A stretch of DNA of 64,000 nucleotides, from assembly GCF_024622975.1 (NCBI RefSeq), contig NZ_JANJZT010000015.1, positions 32,881 to 96,880 on the forward strand, written 5' to 3'. This document shows, one piece after another, positions 60,341-64,000 of the stretch; position 1 is the stretch's first letter, and every line of letters starts with the position of its first letter. The translations under genes and the position numbers were made by a program. Source of the stretch: Blautia caecimuris. Its GTDB lineage: Bacteria > Bacillota > Clostridia > Lachnospirales > Lachnospiraceae. Under the pieces are notes generated by a model. That model was not told the DNA's origin, searched no databases, and saw only the letters and a list, made by a program, of their open reading frames with translations.

Positions 60341-61969
60341 ATGGAACCAAAAATGTTTTGCTATCAGTGTCAGGAAACCGCCGGGTGCAAAGGTTGCACC
60401 ATGTCCGGTGTATGCGGGAAGAAGCCTGATGTGGCAGCTATGCAGGATCTGCTGGTCTATGTCACAAAAGGGATTTCAGCTGTTACAACTGCACTGCGTC
60501 AGGAAGGGAAGCAGGTATCTGCGGAAATCAATCACTTGATTACCCTGAATCTGTTCACCACCATCACCAATGCAAATTTTGACAAAGAAAGCATTGAGGC
60601 AAGAATCCGTGCCACACTGACTGAAAAAGATGTGCTGTTGGCGCAGATTGCCGAGCCTTCCGGTCTGCCCGAAGCGGCAAAATGGAATGGCTCTGGCAAT
60701 TGGGAAGAAAAAGCCGCAACTGTCGGTGTTCTTTCTACTGAAAACGAGGATATCCGTTCTCTGCGAGAACTGATTACCTACGGTCTGAAGGGATTGTCCG
60801 CATACTCCAAACACGCAAACGTTCTACTGAAGGATGATGAGGAGGTCGATGCCTTCCTTCAGCGGGCGCTGGCAGCTACACTGGATGACAATCTCAGCGT
60901 AGAAGAATTGATTGCTCTGACAATGGAAACCGGAAAACACGGCGTATCCGGTATGGCTCTGCTGGACAAGGCCAACACGGAAGCCTATGGAAATCCCGAA
61001 ATTACGAAGGTAAATATTGGCGTTGGGACAAATCCCGGTATTCTGGTTTCCGGTCACGACCTGCGGGATTTGGAAATGTTGCTGGAGCAGACACAGGGAA
61101 CCGGCGTGGATGTTTATACCCATTCCGAGATGCTCCCTGCCCACTATTACCCGGCATTCAAAAAGTATCCCAACTTTATCGGCAATTACGGCAATGCGTG
61201 GTGGAAGCAGAAGGAGGAATTTGAATCCTTCAACGGTCCTATCCTGATGACGACTAACTGCATCGTGCCTCCTAAAGACAGCTACAAAGACAGACTCTAC
61301 ACTACTGGTGCAGCAGGATATCCGGGATGTACCCATATCCCAGGAGAAATCGGGGAGCAGAAGGATTTTTCCGCTATCATTGAACACGCAAAAAGATGCG
61401 CTGCACCTACTGAAATTGAAACAGGAGAGCTGATCGGCGGATTTGCACACGCGCAGGTTCTGGCTCTGGCGGATCAGGTGGTCGATGCGGTAAAAAGCGG
61501 CGCGATCAAAAAGTTCGTTGTGATGGCGGGCTGTGACGGCCGTGCCAAGAGCCGGGAATACTATACCGAATTTGCCAAGGCGCTGCCGAAAGATGCTGTG
61601 ATCTTGACAGCCGGATGCGCGAAATACAAGTACAACAAACTGCCTTTGGGCGACATCAACGGCATTCCTCGTGTTCTGGACGCCGGGCAGTGCAACGATT
61701 CGTATTCTCTGGCTGTCATTGCTTTGAAGCTCAAGGAAGTTTTCGGTCTGGACGATATCAACGACCTGCCCATCGCCTACAACATTGCGTGGTATGAGCA
61801 GAAGGCTGTCATCGTTCTGCTGGCGCTTCTGTATCTTGGCGTGAAGAATATCCATCTCGGTCCCACTCTCCCGGCATTCCTCAGCCCCAATGTGGCAAAA
61901 GTTTTGGTAGAGAACTTTGGTATTGCGGGAATTAGCACAGTAGAAGAAGATCTGAAATTCTTTTTTTAA
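60341..61969 (+). CDS. hcp: Hybrid cluster protein (hydroxylamine reductase)
   Basis: A 542-residue protein. [20 protein letters not shown] begins with the Cys pattern of the N-terminal 4Fe-4S cluster (Cys 7, 10, 19, 25). Hybrid-cluster ligands are in MEMLLEQ-type His/Glu regions: [67 protein letters not shown] and [18 protein letters not shown]. The protein reduces NO or hydroxylamine and protects against nitrosative stress. AGGAGG ahead of ATG; 79-base gap after ferredoxin without a dyad. Confidence 0.95.
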   Translation: MEPKMFCYQCQETAGCKGCTMSGVCGKKPDVAAMQDLLVYVTKGISAVTTALRQEGKQVSAEINHLITLNLFTTITNANFDKESIEARIRATLTEKDVLLAQIAEPSGLPEAAKWNGSGNWEEKAATVGVLSTENEDIRSLRELITYGLKGLSAYSKHANVLLKDDEEVDAFLQRALAATLDDNLSVEELIALTMETGKHGVSGMALLDKANTEAYGNPEITKVNIGVGTNPGILVSGHDLRDLEMLLEQTQGTGVDVYTHSEMLPAHYYPAFKKYPNFIGNYGNAWWKQKEEFESFNGPILMTTNCIVPPKDSYKDRLYTTGAAGYPGCTHIPGEIGEQKDFSAIIEHAKRCAAPTEIETGELIGGFAHAQVLALADQVVDAVKSGAIKKFVVMAGCDGRAKSREYYTEFAKALPKDAVILTAGCAKYKYNKLPLGDINGIPRVLDAGQCNDSYSLAVIALKLKEVFGLDDINDLPIAYNIAWYEQKAVIVLLALLYLGVKNIHLGPTLPAFLSPNVAKVLVENFGIAGISTVEEDLKFFF

Positions 61970-62003
61970 ACTCATGCATAAATAAAAAAGACAGCTTTGC
62001 TTC

Positions 62004-62159
62004 TGTAAAATTGAACCGACCCCCAAAAGTTAGACTAAAAAATCTAACGATTGGGAGGTCGGTGTTTTTATGCCAAAATATAGTTTTGAATTTAAGAAAA
62101 AAGTAGTGGAAGCATATTTAAGAGGTGAAGGTGGATATTCCTATTTGGCTAAAAAGTAT
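62004..62159 (+). mobile_element. Left end of an IS3/IS150-group element (fragment)
   Basis: TGTAAAATTGAACCGACCCC is a typical left inverted repeat of this group. It is followed by GGGAGG and an orfA start at 62070 (MPKYSFEFKKKVVEAYLRGE, to about 30 codons). The frame then breaks at 62160 into unrelated antirepressor sequence. The remainder of the element is missing. Confidence 0.75.
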
Positions 62160-62430
62160 GTCGAACTGCTTGTACTGCACACCCTTCTTGTGCAGATACT
62201 CATTCATGCGCTGTGCGCTCCATCCGTAGTCCTTGGCGATAACGGAAATGTTCACCGCATCCTTACATTTAAGAACCACATCGTAGTAGGTTGCCTTCGG
62301 CTTCAGCTCTGCGATCTGCTGTGCCTGTACTGCGACCGCTTCCTCAAGTGCCTGCCTCTTTTCGCGCTCGGCCTTCAATGCCTGGAAGGCTGCGATGGCA
62401 AGGTCGGGATTTGCGATAAGGAGAATGTGA
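62160..62430 (-). pseudogene. Phage antirepressor C-terminal (KilAC) fragment
   Basis: Minus-strand frame with ANPDLAIAAFQALKAEREKR, then LKPKATYYDVVLKCKDAVNI and YGWSAQRMNEYLHKKGVQYK, the KilAC/ANT C-terminal domain of phage antirepressors. It is cut at both sides, by the IS3 fragment and the IS256 element, so only about 90 codons remain. Confidence 0.8.
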
Positions 62431-63800
62431 AACTTTTTCTGTAAATAATGTTTTAGAAGGTCTTCTATGGTAAAATATTTTATCATAAGGAGGCCTTTTA
62501 TTATGGCAAGAGAAAAGAAACCTGTACACAGAGTACAAATGACAGAAGGAAAACGTAACATCATTCATCAACTCTTAGAAGAATACGATATCCAATCAGC
62601 AGAAGATATCCAGGATGCTCTGAAAGATCTTCTTGGTGGAACCATCAAAGAGATGATGGAAGCGGAAATGGATGACCACTTGGGATATGAAAAATCAGAA
62701 CGTTCTGATAGCGATGATTATCGCAATGGTTATAAGCGAAAAAGAGTGAATAGTCGTTATGGTTCTATGGAGATTGAAGTTCCACAAGACAGAAAATCAA
62801 CTTTTGAACCTCAAGTAGTAAAGAAGCGTCAGAAAGACATTTCAGATATCGATCAGAAGATTATTTCTATGTATGCAAAAGGTATGACAACCCGGCAAAT
62901 TTCAGAAACAATCGAAGATATTTATGGTTTTGAAACATCCGAAGGTTTTATATCAGATGTTACAGACAAGATTCTTCCACAGATTGAAGATTGGCAGAAT
63001 CGACCACTAGATGAAGTTTATCCCATCCTGTATATTGATGCGATTCACTATTCAGTCCGTGATAATGGAGTGATTCGGAAGCTTGCTGCGTATGTCATCC
63101 TTGGGATTAATGCGGAAGGTAAGAAAGAAGTGCTTACCATCAGTATTGGAGAAAATGAAAGTTCCAAGTATTGGCTCTCCGTCTTAAACGAATTAAAAAA
63201 TCGTGGTGTAAAAGATATCCTGATCATCTGTGCAGATGGACTCACAGGTATCAAAGAAGCGATTGCGGCAGCATTTCCTAAGCCAGAATATCAAAGATGT
63301 ATCGTTCATCAGGTAAGAAACACCTTAAGATATGTTCCAGATAAAGACAGAAAAGCATTTGCTACAGATTTGAAAACGATATATCAGGCAGCGGATGAAA
63401 AGAAAGCTTTGGCAGCTTTGGATAGGGTAACGGAAAAATGGACTCCGAAATATCCGAATTCCATGAAACGCTGGAAGGATAATTGGGATTCCATTTCCCC
63501 GATTTTCAAGTTTTCAGCAACTGTCAGAAAGGTTATTTATACAACAAATGCTATTGAATCTTTGAATTCTACCTACCGGAAGCTGAACCGTCAAAGAAGT
63601 GTTTTTCCAAGCGATACAGCCCTTTTAAAAGCCCTTTATCTGGCTACCTTTGAAGCTACGAAAAAATGGACAGCAACGATCCGGAACTGGGCACAGGTCT
63701 ATGGTGAACTAAGCATTATGTATGAGGGACGCTTACCGGAATAATAAAAAAGGTCAAAAAGACGGGCGGATTTCCCGCCCGCTCTTGACATACAATTTTG
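62430..63800 (+). mobile_element. IS256-family insertion sequence (ends approximate)
   Basis: Intact transposase with about 70 bases on the left and 60 on the right. Terminal repeats are only tentatively seen (CTGTAAATAATG left against the complement of ACAATTTTGTAAC right). A CGGGCGG/CCGCCCG hairpin follows the stop codon at 63763-63781. It has inserted into or next to the antirepressor fragment. Confidence 0.7.
62503..63744 (+). CDS. IS256-family transposase
   Basis: A 413-residue mutator-type transposase, apparently complete. KMMEAEMDDHLGYEKSE-type N-terminus (MMEAEMDDHLGYEKSERSD), RNGYKRKRVNSRYGSMEIEV, catalytic Asp in LYIDAIHYSV and ICADGLTGIKEAI, Glu in TTNAIESLNSTYRKLNRQR, and the CIVHQVRNTLRYV motif. 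AAGGAGG lies ahead of ATG 62503; an upstream in-frame ATG is not needed. Confidence 0.93.
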   Translation: MAREKKPVHRVQMTEGKRNIIHQLLEEYDIQSAEDIQDALKDLLGGTIKEMMEAEMDDHLGYEKSERSDSDDYRNGYKRKRVNSRYGSMEIEVPQDRKSTFEPQVVKKRQKDISDIDQKIISMYAKGMTTRQISETIEDIYGFETSEGFISDVTDKILPQIEDWQNRPLDEVYPILYIDAIHYSVRDNGVIRKLAAYVILGINAEGKKEVLTISIGENESSKYWLSVLNELKNRGVKDILIICADGLTGIKEAIAAAFPKPEYQRCIVHQVRNTLRYVPDKDRKAFATDLKTIYQAADEKKALAALDRVTEKWTPKYPNSMKRWKDNWDSISPIFKFSATVRKVIYTTNAIESLNSTYRKLNRQRSVFPSDTALLKALYLATFEATKKWTATIRNWAQVYGELSIMYEGRLPE

Positions 63801-64000
63801 TAACTGTTATATATAAAACAAAGGCGAAAAGCTGATTTCATTCCAGTTTTCCGCCTATCATTAGTAAGTAATCATCCGTATCTGTTTTTTCATTTTTTAT
63901 TCTGCTACAATCTCCTTAAAACCCAGGAGGTATTCTATACACTATGAACAAAGAAGAAAAAGCAAAACTCTGGGCTGACCGTATCCAGCAATACAAAACC
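63798..64000 (+). mobile_element. Left end of an IS66-family element (partial)
   Basis: GTAACTGTTATATATA at about 63800 has the GTAA start usual for IS66 ends. A 13-pair stem (AGGCGAAAAGCTG with CAGTTTTCCGCCT, one mismatch) lies at 63821-63855. The first gene of the element begins at 63944. The element runs out of the window. Confidence 0.55.
63944..64000 (+). CDS. IS66-type accessory protein TnpA (partial)
   Basis: The first 19 codons, MNKEEKAKLWADRIQQYKT, match the start of small IS66 accessory proteins, which go on with a Ser-Gly-Leu/Met and W-C motif HTH. CAGGAGG lies 13 bases ahead of the ATG. It is cut by the window end, so the assignment rests on this short start and on context. Confidence 0.6.
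   Translation, partial: MNKEEKAKLWADRIQQYKT

Noticed and set aside
60824..62026. 400-codon minus-strand open frame
   Set aside because: Antisense to hcp, in which all cluster ligands are present; no motif of its own.

Overview
The window looks like chromosome of a gut Clostridia, most likely Lachnospiraceae. The evidence is the cysS-mrnC-rlmB-sigH order, clostridial-type ribosome binding sites, a monoderm Tad pilus locus without a secretin, bacterial glycerol-1-phosphate dehydrogenase, AsrABC, and a hybrid cluster protein. The genus was not determined.

Layout. 1-3,050: HAD phosphatase (partial), maf, tRNA-Thr(GGT), glnS. 3,100-6,650: a minus-strand operon of three zinc-ribbon or membrane-anchored proteins. 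6,920-9,590: two tandem XRE-type regulators on the plus strand. 9,567-26,595: one long minus-strand operon. It encodes a Tad/Flp pilus (ATPase, two TadB/C membrane proteins, Flp pilin, two TadE-like pseudopilins, a large TadG-like protein, an A24 prepilin peptidase), then a WG/TPR protein, an FHA protein, a TPR protein with a wall-spanning linker, a Ser/Thr kinase with TPRs, a 44-residue membrane peptide and an M15 peptidase. The head gene of this operon is a paralogue, of identical length (373 aa), of the head gene of the 3.1-6.6 kb operon. Both have the same 27-bp box upstream. 26,900-41,700: housekeeping genes, mostly on the minus strand (acidic membrane protein, sigH, rlmB, mrnC, cysS, ispF, egsA-like, ridA, a secreted serine hydrolase, a DinG-like helicase, an HPr-like protein, the TIGR03915/TIGR03916 pair, lysC, DUF2325). 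41,785-48,941: trmO, AGCS symporter, patatin, larC, larB, and on the plus strand a CNNM-type Mg2+ transporter preceded by a leader peptide and attenuator.

49,000-62,000 is an accessory region. It begins with a small inverted-repeat element, a fragment of an RlmD-type tail and a large serine recombinase that has lost its catalytic N-terminus. It continues with a class III aminotransferase, a TIGR04076 protein, pyridoxamine kinase, two HD proteins, a Crp/Fnr regulator, asrABC (sulfite reduction), a second Crp/Fnr regulator, and a nitrosative-stress type operon (Fe-S protein, cupin, ferredoxin, hcp). Dyads of the form TGTTGY-N4-RCAACA lie in front of both regulators, asrA and the hcp operon. The window ends in a nest of mobile elements: IS3 fragment, KilAC antirepressor fragment, complete IS256 and the start of an IS66 element.

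The observations most worth a second look are four. (1) The kinase-FHA-Tad operon shares an upstream box with a second operon, and divergent XRE regulators sit between the two. (2) A 23-residue acidic leader peptide ends exactly at a terminator hairpin upstream of the CNNM gene. (3) Two Crp/Fnr-type circuits have matching dyad-to-promoter geometry. (4) A structured attenuator-like leader precedes larB.
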